This document shows, one piece after another, positions 9,361 through 18,873 of a stretch of DNA of 64,000 nucleotides. The DNA comes from Cupriavidus numazuensis (GTDB taxonomy: Bacteria; Pseudomonadota; Gammaproteobacteria; Burkholderiales; Burkholderiaceae): positions 1 through 64,000 of the forward strand of contig NZ_CAJPVI010000003.1 in assembly GCF_905397435.1 (NCBI RefSeq), read 5' to 3'. The position numbers and the translations under genes are program-made. The notes under the pieces are model-generated. The model did not search any database. It was given only the letters and a program-made list of their open reading frames with translations, and was not told the DNA's origin. Within the stretch, counting starts at the first letter, position 1. Every line of letters begins with the position of its first letter.

Positions 9361-9514
9361 TTATGGGTGGAGCACTTGTCCGACTTTCTGTTGCGTCGGG
9401 ATCACGTTGTCATGAGGGGGTCCGGAGGCCATCCATCGACGTGACCCTGCGGCGGTGCGCGGGCCTTGGCTCCGCACTTTTTTCGGGACGGCGGCAATGC
9501 GGCAGGCATTTCCT

Positions 9515-9530
9515 TGGCATGCTTTCTGCT
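9515..9530 (+). promoter_or_regulatory. Sigma-54 promoter of glnA
   Basis: TGGCATGCTTTCTGCT: the invariant GG (9516-9517) and GC (9528-9529) are separated by ten bases, as required for sigma-54 -24/-12 elements (consensus TGGCAC-N5-TTGCW). The predicted start is near 9541, giving a leader of about 120 bases before glnA. Combined with upstream NtrC sites this indicates nitrogen-starvation control. Confidence 0.78.
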
Positions 9531-9662
9531 AACATTCCTCGTCCTTTTCAGGGCAAGGAATCGCGCGGGCACAGCGGCCGTGAGGCTCAGCACTTTGCCG
9601 TTGACGCGATGACCGGCCCACGAATGGCTTTCTAGACTTCAGCCGAATTTCAGGAGATTGGC

Positions 9663-11078
9663 ATGGCCCAAAGCGTTGCAGATGTGATGAAGCTTGTGAA
9701 GGAAAACGACGTCAAGTTCGTCGATTTCCGTTTCACCGATACCAAAGGCAAGGAGCAACACGTTTCGGTGCCGACCTCGCATTTCGACGACGACAAGTTC
9801 GAAAGCGGCCATGCCTTCGACGGTTCGTCCATCGCTGGCTGGAAGGGTATCGAGGCTTCGGACATGCTGCTGATGCCGGATTCGAACACCGCCTTCATCG
9901 ACCCGTTCTACGAAGAGCCGACGCTGGTGCTGACCTGCGACGTGGTCGAGCCGTCGGATGGCAAGGGCTATGACCGCGACCCGCGTTCCATCGCCAAGCG
10001 CGCTGAAGCCTACCTGAAGAGCACCGGCCTGGGCGACACCGCCTTCTTCGGTCCGGAACCCGAGTTCTTCATCTTCGACGGCGTGACCTGGAACGTCGAC
10101 ATGCAAGGCTGCTTCGTGAAGGTGCATTCCGAAGAAGCCCCGTGGTCGTCGGGCAAGGAATTCGAACACGGCAACTCGGGCCACCGTCCGGGCAAGAAGG
10201 GCGGCTACTTCCCGGTTGCCCCGATCGACACGTTCCAGGACATGCGTTCGGAAATGTGCCTGATCCTCGAATCGCTGGGCATTCCCGTTGAAGTGCACCA
10301 CCACGAAGTGGCTGGCCAGGGCCAGAACGAAATCGGCACGCGCTTCAGCACGCTGGTGCAACGCGCCGACTGGACCCAGCTGCAGAAGTACGTGATCCAG
10401 AACGTCGCCCACACCTACGGCAAGACCGCCACGTTCATGCCGAAGCCCATCGTCGGCGACAACGGCTCGGGCATGCACGTGCACCAGTCCGTGTGGAAGG
10501 ACGGCCAGAACCTGTTCGCGGGCAACGGCTACGCCGGCCTGTCGGAATTCGCGCTGTACTACATCGGCGGCATCATCAAGCACGCTCGCGCGCTGAACGC
10601 CATCACCAACCCGGGTACGAACTCGTACAAGCGTCTGGTGCCGGGCTTCGAAGCGCCGGTGAAGCTGGCCTACTCGGCCCGCAACCGTTCGGCCTCGATC
10701 CGTATTCCGTACGTTGCCAACCCGAAGGGCCGCCGTATCGAGACCCGCTTCCCGGATCCGCTGATGAACCCGTACCTGGGCTTCTCGGCACTGCTGATGG
10801 CCGGTCTGGATGGCGTGATGAACAAGATCCACCCGGGCGAAGCTGCCGACAAGAACCTGTACGACCTGCCGCCGGAAGAGGATGCAAAGATCCCGACCGT
10901 CTGCAACAGCCTTGACCAGTCGCTGGAATACCTCGACAACGACCGTGAGTTCCTGACCCGCGGCGGCGTGTTCTCCAACTCCATGCTCGATGCCTACATC
11001 GAACTGAAGATGGAAGAAGTCACTCGCTTCCGCATGACGACTCACCCGATCGAGTTCGAAATGTATTACTCGCTGTAA
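9663..11078 (+). CDS. glnA: Glutamine synthetase type I
   Basis: 471 residues, the usual length of GSI-beta. It makes glutamine from glutamate, ammonia and ATP as a cytoplasmic dodecamer. Visible signatures: the beta-grasp N-terminus, [12 protein letters not shown], the catalytic motif PEPEFFIFD, the ATP-binding [10 protein letters not shown], and the adenylylation site in [10 protein letters not shown], with Tyr400 as the target of GlnE. An AGGAGATTGGC Shine-Dalgarno region precedes the ATG. Regulation is by the sigma-54/NtrC region upstream; NtrB and NtrC are encoded just downstream, separated by a terminator and a DUF4124 gene. Confidence 0.98.
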   Translation: MAQSVADVMKLVKENDVKFVDFRFTDTKGKEQHVSVPTSHFDDDKFESGHAFDGSSIAGWKGIEASDMLLMPDSNTAFIDPFYEEPTLVLTCDVVEPSDGKGYDRDPRSIAKRAEAYLKSTGLGDTAFFGPEPEFFIFDGVTWNVDMQGCFVKVHSEEAPWSSGKEFEHGNSGHRPGKKGGYFPVAPIDTFQDMRSEMCLILESLGIPVEVHHHEVAGQGQNEIGTRFSTLVQRADWTQLQKYVIQNVAHTYGKTATFMPKPIVGDNGSGMHVHQSVWKDGQNLFAGNGYAGLSEFALYYIGGIIKHARALNAITNPGTNSYKRLVPGFEAPVKLAYSARNRSASIRIPYVANPKGRRIETRFPDPLMNPYLGFSALLMAGLDGVMNKIHPGEAADKNLYDLPPEEDAKIPTVCNSLDQSLEYLDNDREFLTRGGVFSNSMLDAYIELKMEEVTRFRMTTHPIEFEMYYSL

Positions 11079-11134
11079 GCGAGTTGTTGCCCGGCGATGA
11101 CGACAGGTTGTGGTCGGGCAACAGTAGCACCATC

Positions 11135-11166
11135 AAGGGGCGGCTTTGGCTGTCCCTTTTTCTTTT
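11135..11166 (+). terminator. Intrinsic terminator of glnA
   Basis: A 10-bp stem with two G-U pairs (11135-11144 with 11149-11158, loop TTTG) is followed by TTTTTCTTTT. It separates glnA from the DUF4124-ntrB-ntrC genes. A looser inverted repeat, GTTGCCCG/CGGGCAAC, lies just upstream between 11089 and 11122. Confidence 0.82.
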
Positions 11167-11205
11167 GATGGCTAGAATGGGGCTTTCCGTTCAACCCTAT
11201 CGCTG

Positions 11206-11772
11206 ATGTTCATGAACGCGTTTCCGCCCGTGGCCCAGCTGGACAAGCTGCTGCACCAATCCCGTGTCCGACTCCCCATCCTGGTGTCTGCCGCAGTGCT
11301 GCTGGCATCCGCGTGGAGCCAGACTGCACAGGCGCAGTCCTCCGACGTCTATGTCTGTGTCGGCCCGAATGGCGTGCCGGAATATCGCAACGGCAACGCC
11401 GGCAAGGGCTGCAAGCGGCTGAACCTGCCCGATGTGGTCTCCGTGCCAGGCGGGCGCACCACGGCGCCGGCAAAGACCGCTGCGGCGCCGGCAGCGACGG
11501 CGTCCACTACCGGCTTCCCTCGGGTGGACAGCGCCACGCAGAAGAGCCGTGACAGCGAGCGGCGCACCGTGCTGGAGCAGGAACTGCAGGCCGAGGATGC
11601 CAAGCTCGCAACGCTGCGGGCCGAGTACAACAATGGCCAGCCCGAGCGGCAGGGCAACGAACGGAATTATCAGAAGTATCTGGATCGCACGGCAGCGATG
11701 CGCGATGACATCGCTCGCAGCGAAGCCAACGCGGCGTCGTTGCGCCGTGAGCTTTCCAACTTGAAGGACTAG
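11206..11772 (+). CDS. DUF4124 domain-containing exported protein
   Basis: 188 residues. A hydrophobic signal segment (about 23-42, ending TAQAQS) is followed by the short DUF4124 domain (SSDVYVCVGPNGVPEYRN, with the paired Cys at about 51 and 68) and a charged region from about 115 to the end that should form a coiled coil (repeated E/R/L pattern). DUF4124 proteins are envelope proteins of unknown function. ATG 11212 is an alternative start. It ends 4 bp before ntrB, so translation coupling with the two-component genes is likely, which is odd for an exported protein of unknown role. Confidence 0.85.
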   Translation: MFMNAFPPVAQLDKLLHQSRVRLPILVSAAVLLASAWSQTAQAQSSDVYVCVGPNGVPEYRNGNAGKGCKRLNLPDVVSVPGGRTTAPAKTAAAPAATASTTGFPRVDSATQKSRDSERRTVLEQELQAEDAKLATLRAEYNNGQPERQGNERNYQKYLDRTAAMRDDIARSEANAASLRRELSNLKD

Positions 11773-11776
11773 TCTT

Positions 11777-12958
11777 ATGCGTCGCCTGATTCGCAGCGTG
11801 TCGCGCAGGAGCGGTGGCGCCGATGGCGCCGGCGGCGACACTGCCGGCCAGACTCAACCTGTGAATGGCCCGGGCAGCGGTCAGGTGTTGCCACTAGGCG
11901 CGGTGGCGCTGCATGCTGGCCTCGATGTCATCGCTAACCCGGTACTGTTGGTCAGGCAGCCGGAGTTGCGCGTGGCATATGCCAATCCGGCGGCCGAATC
12001 GACTTTCGCGGTGTCGCGCAAGGCGATGGTGGAGTTGTCGTTGTCGGACCTGTTCGGACAGTCCGAAGAGCTGCAGGGCATGATCGACACGGTGATCTCA
12101 CGCCAGTTCGACGTGCGGCGCCAGGACCTGGTGCTGCGCCCGCCTTTGCAGGAGCCCATCCACGCGCACGTGGTTATCGGCGCGCTGGAGGCGTTTAGCG
12201 ATACCGTGCTGGTGGAGATTCTGCCCAACGAGCAGAAGGTTCGCAGCGACAGGGAAGAGCGCATTCTCGACCTGACGTCCGCCAACAAGGAATTGATCCG
12301 CAATCTTGCGCATGAGATCAAAAACCCGCTGGGCGGCATTCGCGGCGCGGCACAACTGCTCGAGTTCGAGCTGCCCGAACGGGCACTGCGCGAGTACACG
12401 CAGGTCATCATCAAGGAGTCGGACCGGCTGCAGACGCTGGTGGACCGGCTGCTGGAGCCGCACCGCCATCCGCATATCGTGTCGAGCCTGAACATCCACG
12501 AGGTGCTCGAGCGCGTGCGTTCGGTCGTGCTGGCCGAGTTCCCCAACGGGCTGGACATCGAGCGCGATTACGATGCCAGCTTGCCCGAACTGCGCGGCGA
12601 CATGGAACAGCTGATCCAGGCCGTGCTCAATATCGTCCATAACGCAGCCCAGGCATTGGCCGAGCGCATTGCGCGCGGCGATGCGCAGATCATTCTGCGC
12701 ACGCGGGTCGCGCGCCAGGTCACGATCGCCAAGCGCTTGTTCAAGCTGGCATTGGACTTGCATGTGATCGACAACGGCCCGGGGATTCCCGATGACATCC
12801 GCGAACGCATCTTCTATCCGCTGGTTTCGGGTAGGGACGGCGGCAGCGGACTCGGTCTCACACTCGCTCAAACCTTCGTGCAGCAGCACGAGGGCTTGAT
12901 CGAATGCGAGAGCAGGCCGGGCTGTACCGACTTCCGCATCCTGCTGCCGCTGCACTAG
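11777..12958 (+). CDS. glnL: Nitrogen regulation sensor kinase NtrB
   Basis: 393 residues, cytoplasmic, no membrane segment. Order: a low-complexity N-terminus of about 40 residues, a PAS domain (about 45-150), the HisKA segment with NLAHEIKNPLGG (His179 is the phosphorylation site), and the HATPase domain with the N box around NIVHNAAQAL, G1 DNGPGIP and G2 GGSGLGL. It phosphorylates NtrC in nitrogen starvation and acts as its phosphatase when bound to PII. It ends 91 bp before ntrC, with which it forms the NtrBC pair. Confidence 0.95.
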   Translation: MRRLIRSVSRRSGGADGAGGDTAGQTQPVNGPGSGQVLPLGAVALHAGLDVIANPVLLVRQPELRVAYANPAAESTFAVSRKAMVELSLSDLFGQSEELQGMIDTVISRQFDVRRQDLVLRPPLQEPIHAHVVIGALEAFSDTVLVEILPNEQKVRSDREERILDLTSANKELIRNLAHEIKNPLGGIRGAAQLLEFELPERALREYTQVIIKESDRLQTLVDRLLEPHRHPHIVSSLNIHEVLERVRSVVLAEFPNGLDIERDYDASLPELRGDMEQLIQAVLNIVHNAAQALAERIARGDAQIILRTRVARQVTIAKRLFKLALDLHVIDNGPGIPDDIRERIFYPLVSGRDGGSGLGLTLAQTFVQQHEGLIECESRPGCTDFRILLPLH

Positions 12959-13049
12959 CTTTCCGCCGGCATCCGCGATCGATCGTTGCACTTGCCGCCA
13001 GGCCGGGCATGCGGAAGACCAAATGACACCGAGCAGACAAGCGACGCAC

Positions 13050-14597
13050 ATGAAGCCGATCTGGATAGTCGACGACGATCAATCAATCCGCTGGGTACTT
13101 GAAAAGGCCCTGGCCCGTGAAAGCCTGCTCTCCCGCAGCTTTACCAATGTCCGCGACGCACTTGCGGCGCTGGAAGACGATGTTCCGCAGGTCCTGATAT
13201 CGGATATCCGCATGCCCGGCGGCTCGGGCCTCGATCTGCTGCAGGCTATCAAGGCCAAACATCCGGGCCTGCCGGTCATCATCATGACGGCTTATTCGGA
13301 CCTGGACAGTGCCGTGGCGGCGTTCCAGGGCGGAGCCTTCGAATATCTGGCCAAGCCGTTCGATGTCGACAAGGCGGTCGAACTGATTCGCCGCGCGCTG
13401 GAAGAAAGTCTGCGCGAGGAAGAGTTGGACGACCGGCTTGTCGATGCGCCGGAAATCCTGGGTCAGGCCCCCGCGATGCAGGACGTGTTCCGCGCGATCG
13501 GCCGCCTGTCGCAATCGAACGTGACGGTGATGATTACCGGCGAGTCCGGCACCGGCAAGGAACTGGTGGCGCGTGCGCTGCACAAGCACAGCCCGCGTGC
13601 AAATGGCCCGTTCATCGCGCTGAATACGGCCGCCATCCCGAAGGACCTGCTCGAATCCGAACTGTTCGGGCACGAGCGCGGCGCGTTCACGGGCGCACAG
13701 ACCATGCGTCGCGGTCGTTTCGAGCAGGCCGAGGGCGGTACGCTGTTCCTCGATGAAATCGGCGACATGCCGTTCGACCTGCAGACCCGGCTGCTGCGCG
13801 TGCTGTCCGACGGGAATTTCTATCGCGTGGGCGGGCACAATCCGCTGCGCGCCAATGTGCGCGTGATTGCCGCCACGCACCAGAACCTGGAACTGCGCGT
13901 CAAGGAAGGCCTGTTCCGCGAGGACTTGTTCCACCGCCTGAACGTGATCCGGCTGCGCCTGCCGCCGCTGCGCGAACGTCCGGAGGACATCACGCTGCTG
14001 GCGCGCCATTTCCTGCAGAAGAGTGCGAAGGAGCTGGGCGTGGAGCCCAAGCGCATGTCCGACGAGGCGCTGGTGTACGTGAGCACGCTGCCGTTCCCTG
14101 GCAACGTGCGCCAGCTCGAGAACCTTTGCAACTGGCTTACCGTGATGGCGCCGGCCCAGACCATCGAGGTCAAGGACTTGCCGCGCGAAATGATCGGGAC
14201 TGGCAGTGCGGAAAGCGCGCCGGTGCCGCGTGCGGTCGAGGCGCGAATGCCATCGGCTGATTTCGAGGGCGGCCATGATCTTTCCGATTACGGCGGACTG
14301 GCCATGCCGGTCGCCGAGGCGGAAACCATGACCGCGGTGAGGCCGGCCACGGCGACCTCGATGCCAGCACCTTCGTCGCTTGCGGCCGGATGGGAAAACT
14401 TGCTGGCTGGCGAGGCCAAGGCGATGCTGGAGTCCGGCCAGCCGGAAGTCATGGACGTGCTGACGCGGCGTTTCGAAAAGGCCGTGCTGGAAGCTGCGCT
14501 CGGCGTGACGCGAGGCCGCCGCGTGGAGGCTGCCACGCGTCTGGGCATCGGACGCAATACCATCACGCGCAAGCTGCAGGAACTGGGCTTCGACTAA
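13050..14597 (+). CDS. glnG: Nitrogen regulation response regulator NtrC
   Basis: 515 residues from the ATG at 13050, where the receiver starts directly ([10 protein letters not shown]) as in family members; ATG 13023, nine codons upstream, has a better GGAAG Shine-Dalgarno and cannot be excluded. The receiver has Asp52 in LISDIRMPG as phosphoacceptor. The central sigma-54 AAA+ domain shows Walker A GESGTGKE, the sigma-54 contact loop GAFTGA and Walker [10 protein letters not shown]. The C-terminal Fis-type helix-turn-helix is [22 protein letters not shown]. It activates sigma-54 promoters such as the one before glnA in this window. Confidence 0.96.
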   Translation: MKPIWIVDDDQSIRWVLEKALARESLLSRSFTNVRDALAALEDDVPQVLISDIRMPGGSGLDLLQAIKAKHPGLPVIIMTAYSDLDSAVAAFQGGAFEYLAKPFDVDKAVELIRRALEESLREEELDDRLVDAPEILGQAPAMQDVFRAIGRLSQSNVTVMITGESGTGKELVARALHKHSPRANGPFIALNTAAIPKDLLESELFGHERGAFTGAQTMRRGRFEQAEGGTLFLDEIGDMPFDLQTRLLRVLSDGNFYRVGGHNPLRANVRVIAATHQNLELRVKEGLFREDLFHRLNVIRLRLPPLRERPEDITLLARHFLQKSAKELGVEPKRMSDEALVYVSTLPFPGNVRQLENLCNWLTVMAPAQTIEVKDLPREMIGTGSAESAPVPRAVEARMPSADFEGGHDLSDYGGLAMPVAEAETMTAVRPATATSMPAPSSLAAGWENLLAGEAKAMLESGQPEVMDVLTRRFEKAVLEAALGVTRGRRVEAATRLGIGRNTITRKLQELGFD

Positions 14598-14618
14598 GCC
14601 ACCGATGATGGCTTTCAA

Positions 14619-14649
14619 CAAAAAGGCCGGGTTCGCCCCGGCCTTTTTC
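14619..14649. terminator. Bidirectional terminator between ntrC and HAD phosphatase gene
   Basis: A 12-bp stem (14620-14631 with 14637-14648, loop TTCGC): five A, then GGCCGGG, pairing with CCCGGCC and five T. It is symmetrical, so it serves both ntrC on the plus strand and the convergent HAD gene on the minus strand. Confidence 0.9.
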
Positions 14650-14654
14650 TCTTG

Positions 14655-15455
14655 CTATGCACGATCCGAGCGCGCTGCAAGCAATTGCTCGACCATCTCG
14701 GCGAATCCATCGCCGCCGGCGGCCTCGGTCACGTAGGCCGGCGCCACCGGCAATTGCGGCAGTATCTCGCGCACGTTGGCCACGCCGACCGACAGCGGGA
14801 AATGGGCGAACATGCTCGCATCGTTGGCCGAGTCGCCGATGAACAGCCATTCCTCGCGCTGGATGTCGAGGTCTTCGCCGAGCAGTTCCGCGGCGCACAG
14901 GCGGCTCATGCTGAGCTTGTCGTGCTGGCCGAACCAGCCGTTGACGTGGATGGAGCTAACTGTCGCCGTCATGCCCTCGTCTTGCATGAGCCGGACGATA
15001 TGGGAAACCGCATCGGGCGGCAGCGGCGTGACATCCTCGGCATGGTCGATCGCCAGGTCGGCCGCGTGCCATGCCTGGTCAGAGGCGAGCGCGCTGCCGG
15101 GGACTTCGCGAACGATGCGCTCGCCCAGGGCGCGGATACGGTCGAGATTGCGGGCGCGCGTCGGCGCGTCATCGAGAAATCGCGTCAACAACCGGCCATC
15201 GCGCAGGCGGGAATAGAACGCGCCGTTCTCGCCGATGATGGCATCCACGGGCCATAGGCGCACCAGAATCTCGGCCCAGGCGATGCAGCGGCCAGTGACC
15301 GGGATCACATGCAGGCCGGCCTGGTGGAGTTGCTCTAGCGCGACGGCTGCTCGCGCCGGCAGCCTGCCGCCGGTAGTCAGGGTGCCATCGATGTCGGTCA
15401 GGATCCCGCGCACGCGGCGCAGGGCGGGGGCGGGCAGGGTTTGGAACGGTTGCAT
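14655..15455 (-). CDS. HAD-superfamily (type IIB) sugar-phosphate phosphatase
   Basis: 266 residues. HAD motif I is LTDIDGTLT (nucleophile Asp21, acid/base Asp23), motif II is the VTGR stretch, and motif IV is FIGDSANDASMF. The large cap between about 90 and 190 fits the Cof/IIB subclass, which includes mannosyl-3-phosphoglycerate, sucrose-6-phosphate and trehalose-6-phosphate phosphatases. The substrate is unknown and no sugar-phosphate synthase is adjacent, so only a generic phosphatase call is safe. It is monocistronic, convergent with ntrC and divergent from ugpB. Confidence 0.85.
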   Translation of the reverse strand: MQPFQTLPAPALRRVRGILTDIDGTLTTGGRLPARAAVALEQLHQAGLHVIPVTGRCIAWAEILVRLWPVDAIIGENGAFYSRLRDGRLLTRFLDDAPTRARNLDRIRALGERIVREVPGSALASDQAWHAADLAIDHAEDVTPLPPDAVSHIVRLMQDEGMTATVSSIHVNGWFGQHDKLSMSRLCAAELLGEDLDIQREEWLFIGDSANDASMFAHFPLSVGVANVREILPQLPVAPAYVTEAAGGDGFAEMVEQLLAARSDRA

Positions 15456-15579
15456 GGTGGCGGATTGTACTGCCGCTTGTCGCCTACCATACCCGCTGCG
15501 GTCAGATCCGATCGACGTTGCACTGCAATATGTCTCGTACTGGTGATTTTGCTGAATTGCCGCGCGGGGTGCGACAGGC

Positions 15580-15613
15580 GTAACATGCCGCTGTCATAAA
15601 AAGCACATAAATT
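15580..15613 (+). promoter_or_regulatory. Candidate Pho box and -10 element of the ugp operon
   Basis: Three units in 11-bp phase: GTAACAT (15580), CTGTCAT (15591, perfect) and AGCACAT (15602), matching the PhoB half-site CTGTCAT at 4, 7 and 3 of 7 positions. If PhoB occupies the first two, a TAAATT at 15608-15613 lies ten bases downstream, the spacing of Pho-activated -10 elements. Phosphate-starvation control of ugp is known in enterobacteria; here it is inferred from the motif. Confidence 0.55.
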
Positions 15614-15660
15614 CGCTTGTTCCCCGATACAGCGGAAATTCTGACCAGGAGAGACCACCC

Positions 15661-16977
15661 ATGTCCTTTTCCCGTAGTGTGCTGAAGATCGCCGTGCTGG
15701 CCGCCCTTACCGGGGCAGGCAGCGCCCAGGCAGCGGTCGAGATCCAGTGGTGGCATGCCATGCAGGGCGCCCTCAATGACAAGGTCAACGAGATCGCCGG
15801 CAAGTTCAACGCCAGCCAGTCCGAGTACAAGATCGTGCCGGTCAACAAGGGCAACTACGACGAGGCCATGGCTGCCGGCATTGCCGCGTTCCGCGCGGGT
15901 GGTGCTCCGGCCATCTTGCAGGTTTTTGAAGTCGGCACGGCAACCATGATGAGTGCCAAGGGCGCCATCAAGCCAGTCTCCGCCGTCATGAAGGATGCGG
16001 GCGAGAAGTTTGACCAGAAGGCCTACATCCCGGCCGTGGCCGGATACTACACGTCCTCGAAGGGCGAGATGCTGTCGTTCCCGTTCAACAGCTCGACCAC
16101 GGTGTTCTATTACAACAAGGATGCCTTCAAGAAGGCAGGTCTTGATCCGGAGAAGCCGCCCAAGACGTGGCCGGAGGTGATGCAATATTCGGCCAAGCTC
16201 AAGGCGTCGGGCACCAATTGCGCCTATACGACCGACTGGCAGGGCTGGGTGCACCTGGAGAGCTTCTCGGCTTGGCACAACACGCTGTACGCCACGAAGA
16301 ACAATGGCTTCGGGGGCACCGATACGCGCCTCGTCTTCAACAGCCCGCTACACGTGAAGCACATCTCCAACCTGCAGGAGATGGTGAAGAAGGGCTACTT
16401 CAGCTACGGCGGCCGCAAGGCCGAGTCGCAGGCGAAGTTCTACAACGGCGAATGTGCGATGTTCACGGGGTCGTCGGCTTCGCTGGCCAACATCCGCAAG
16501 AACGCCAAGTTCGCGTTTGCCGTGTCGCAACTGCCGTACTATCCGGACGTACCGGGCGCGCCGCAGAACACCATCATCGGCGGCGCCTCGCTGTGGGTAA
16601 TGGGCGGCAAGAAGCCCGAGGAGTACAAGGGCGTAGCGAAGTTCTTCACGTTCCTGTCGCGCCCTGAGATCCAGTCCGACTGGCATCAAGCAACCGGCTA
16701 TCTGCCGGTAACCATGGCAGCCTACGAGCTGACCAGGAAGTCAGGCTACTACGACAAGAACCCGGGTGCCGATGTGTCGGTGCAGCAGATGGTAGTCAAG
16801 ACTACCGACAAGTCGCGGGGCGTGCGCCTGGGCAATATGGTGCAGGTGCGCACGGTGGTCGATGAAGAGCTTGAGGCCGTCTGGGCCGGCAAGAAGGAGC
16901 CCAAGGTCGCGCTGGACGATGCCGTGCGGCGTGGCAACGAGCTGCTCGAGCGCTTCCAGAAAACAGCTCGCGAGTAA
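15661..16977 (+). CDS. ugpB: sn-Glycerol-3-phosphate ABC transporter, periplasmic binding protein
   Basis: 438 residues with a signal peptide cleaved near [10 protein letters not shown]. It is a family 1 solute-binding protein; the N-terminus [19 protein letters not shown] and the stretch [25 protein letters not shown] are characteristic of UgpB. It captures glycerol-3-phosphate or glycerophosphodiesters in the periplasm and delivers them to UgpAE. A strong AGGAGAG ribosome site precedes the ATG. First gene of ugpB-A-E-C-Q, behind the candidate Pho box; the 98-bp gap to ugpA is the largest in the operon. Confidence 0.96.
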   Translation: MSFSRSVLKIAVLAALTGAGSAQAAVEIQWWHAMQGALNDKVNEIAGKFNASQSEYKIVPVNKGNYDEAMAAGIAAFRAGGAPAILQVFEVGTATMMSAKGAIKPVSAVMKDAGEKFDQKAYIPAVAGYYTSSKGEMLSFPFNSSTTVFYYNKDAFKKAGLDPEKPPKTWPEVMQYSAKLKASGTNCAYTTDWQGWVHLESFSAWHNTLYATKNNGFGGTDTRLVFNSPLHVKHISNLQEMVKKGYFSYGGRKAESQAKFYNGECAMFTGSSASLANIRKNAKFAFAVSQLPYYPDVPGAPQNTIIGGASLWVMGGKKPEEYKGVAKFFTFLSRPEIQSDWHQATGYLPVTMAAYELTRKSGYYDKNPGADVSVQQMVVKTTDKSRGVRLGNMVQVRTVVDEELEAVWAGKKEPKVALDDAVRRGNELLERFQKTARE

Positions 16978-17075
16978 GCCTAGGCGAACTGAGCAGGCTT
17001 CCGGGGTGGCGAGCATATGGTGCGCCGCCCCGGACAGGTTTCACCCCGACCCCGCCAGGCGCGGCGGTCGAACGA

Positions 17076-17966
17076 ATGCTGCCGATGGAAAAACGCGTCG
17101 TCTTCCGCTCGCCGTGGTTGCCTTATCTGCTGGTGCTGCCGCAGATCGTCATCACGCTGGTTTTCTTCTTCCTGCCGGCCGGGCAGGCGCTGTACCAGTC
17201 CATGCTCCAGCAGGATGCCTTCGGCATCAACCTGGAGTTCGTCGGGCTGGACAACTTTCGCACGCTGTGGAATGACCCGCTCTATGTCGAGTCCTTCCAG
17301 GTGACCGCCATCTTCGCGGTCGGCGTGACGGTGGTTGGACTGTCGACTGCGCTGCTGCTTGCGTATTTCGCCGACCGCGTCGTGCGCGGCGCAGTCGGCT
17401 ACAAGACATTGCTGATCTGGCCCTATGCGGTGGCGCCGGCAGTGGCGGGGGTCTTGTGGATGTTCATGTTCAACCCGACGCTGGGGGTGGTGTCGTATGC
17501 CCTGCATCGGCTCGGCGTGAACTGGAACTTCGTGCTGGACGGCAACCAGGCGCTGCTGCTCGTCGTGCTGGCCGCCGCATGGAAGCAGATCAGCTACAAC
17601 TTTCTGTTCTTCCTGGCGGGGCTGCAGAGCATCCCGCGCTCGCTGATCGAGGCCGCGGCCATCGACGGTGCAGGGCCGTGGCGCCGCTTCTGGTCGATCA
17701 TCTTCCCGCTGCTGTCGCCGACCACGTTCTTCCTGATGGTCATCAACGTGGTCTATGCGTTTTTCGATACCTTCGCGATCATCGACGCCGTTACGCACGG
17801 CGGCCCGTTCAATTCGACCAATACGCTGGTCTACAAGGTCTTTCACGATGGTTTCCGCGGCATGGATATCGGCGGCTCGGCGGCGCAGTCGGTGGTGCTG
17901 ATGGTGATCGTTATCGCGCTGACTGTGGTGCAGTTCCGCTACGTCGAGCGCAAGGTCCAGTACTGA
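17076..17966 (+). CDS. ugpA: Glycerol-3-phosphate ABC transporter permease UgpA
   Basis: 296 residues from ATG 17076; ATG 17085 ([16 protein letters not shown]) is equally plausible and closer to the family start. About six membrane segments. The ABC-permease EAA loop that docks UgpC is recognisable as [20 protein letters not shown] (about 190-209). It forms the heterodimeric channel with UgpE. The stop is 10 bp before ugpE. Confidence 0.95.
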   Translation: MLPMEKRVVFRSPWLPYLLVLPQIVITLVFFFLPAGQALYQSMLQQDAFGINLEFVGLDNFRTLWNDPLYVESFQVTAIFAVGVTVVGLSTALLLAYFADRVVRGAVGYKTLLIWPYAVAPAVAGVLWMFMFNPTLGVVSYALHRLGVNWNFVLDGNQALLLVVLAAAWKQISYNFLFFLAGLQSIPRSLIEAAAIDGAGPWRRFWSIIFPLLSPTTFFLMVINVVYAFFDTFAIIDAVTHGGPFNSTNTLVYKVFHDGFRGMDIGGSAAQSVVLMVIVIALTVVQFRYVERKVQY

Positions 17967-17976
17967 GGAGGCAGCC

Positions 17977-18825
17977 ATGGTAGAACGCCGACCGTTCCTC
18001 GATTTCCTGTCCCACGTCGTGCTGATCGCCGGCATGGTGATCGTGGTGTTCCCGATCTACCTGACCTTTGTGGCATCCACGCTCACGGCGGAACAGGTGC
18101 TCGACGCGCCGATGACGCTGATCCCCGGCAGCCACCTGATCGACAACTACCGCACCGTGCTGTTCCAGGGCGTGGGCGAGACTGCCTCGCCCGTCTCCAC
18201 GATGATGAAGAACAGCCTGATCATGGCGCTGGGGATCGCACTGGGCAAGATCGCGATCTCCATCATCTCGGCCTTCGCGATCGTCTATTTCCGCTTCCCG
18301 CTGCGCAAGACCTTCTTCTGGCTGATCTTCATCACGCTGATGCTGCCGGTGGAGGTCCGCATCCTTCCGACCTACAAGGTGGTGTCGGACCTCGGCATGC
18401 TGGACAGCTATTTCGGCCTGACGATTCCGATCATCGCGTCGGCCACGGCCACGTTCCTGTTCCGACAGTTCTTCCTGACGATTCCCGACGAGCTTGCCGA
18501 AGCGGCGCGCATCGACGGGGCAGGGCCGTTGCGTTTCTTCTGGGACGTGGTGCTGCCGCTGTCGCGCACGAGCATCGCGGCGCTGTTCGTGATCCAGTTC
18601 ATCTACGGCTGGAACCAGTACCTGTGGCCGCTGCTGATTACGACGCAGAAGTCGATGACGCCGGTGGTCGTCGGCGTGACGCAGATGATCTCGCGCTCGG
18701 GCGATGCGGCAACGGACTGGAACCTCGTGATGGCCACCGTGATGCTGGCCATGATTCCGCCTGCCGTGGTCGTGGTGCTGATGCAGAAGTGGTTCGTCAA
18801 GGGACTGGTCGAAACCGAGAAGTGA
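17977..18825 (+). CDS. ugpE: Glycerol-3-phosphate ABC transporter permease UgpE
   Basis: 282 residues, six predicted membrane segments. The EAA loop [20 protein letters not shown] lies at about 171-190, and the C-terminal [13 protein letters not shown] is typical of UgpE/MalG-type permeases. It pairs with UgpA. A GAGGAGG Shine-Dalgarno sequence lies just before the ATG, and the gene is followed by a 48-bp gap to ugpC. Confidence 0.95.
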   Translation: MVERRPFLDFLSHVVLIAGMVIVVFPIYLTFVASTLTAEQVLDAPMTLIPGSHLIDNYRTVLFQGVGETASPVSTMMKNSLIMALGIALGKIAISIISAFAIVYFRFPLRKTFFWLIFITLMLPVEVRILPTYKVVSDLGMLDSYFGLTIPIIASATATFLFRQFFLTIPDELAEAARIDGAGPLRFFWDVVLPLSRTSIAALFVIQFIYGWNQYLWPLLITTQKSMTPVVVGVTQMISRSGDAATDWNLVMATVMLAMIPPAVVVVLMQKWFVKGLVETEK

Positions 18826-18873
18826 GCGCGCGATCCGGAGGCTGGATTCACGCAGGTTGTACAGGAACACACA

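Larger units (their letters stand above)
9149..9662. other. Long divergent control region of rhodanese gene and glnA
   Basis: There are 514 bp without a credible gene. The right-hand part holds two NtrC-type sites and a sigma-54 promoter for glnA (annotated separately). The left-hand 130 bp must hold the rhodanese promoter; a minus-strand TAGAAT-like box near 9197-9204 is a weak candidate. A 99-codon open frame starting at 9336 overlaps the NtrC sites and the promoter and is not credible. Confidence 0.7.

Noticed and set aside
9336..9635. A 99-codon frame upstream of glnA
   Set aside because: It runs through an NtrC-type site and the sigma-54 promoter and has no family resemblance or ribosome site.
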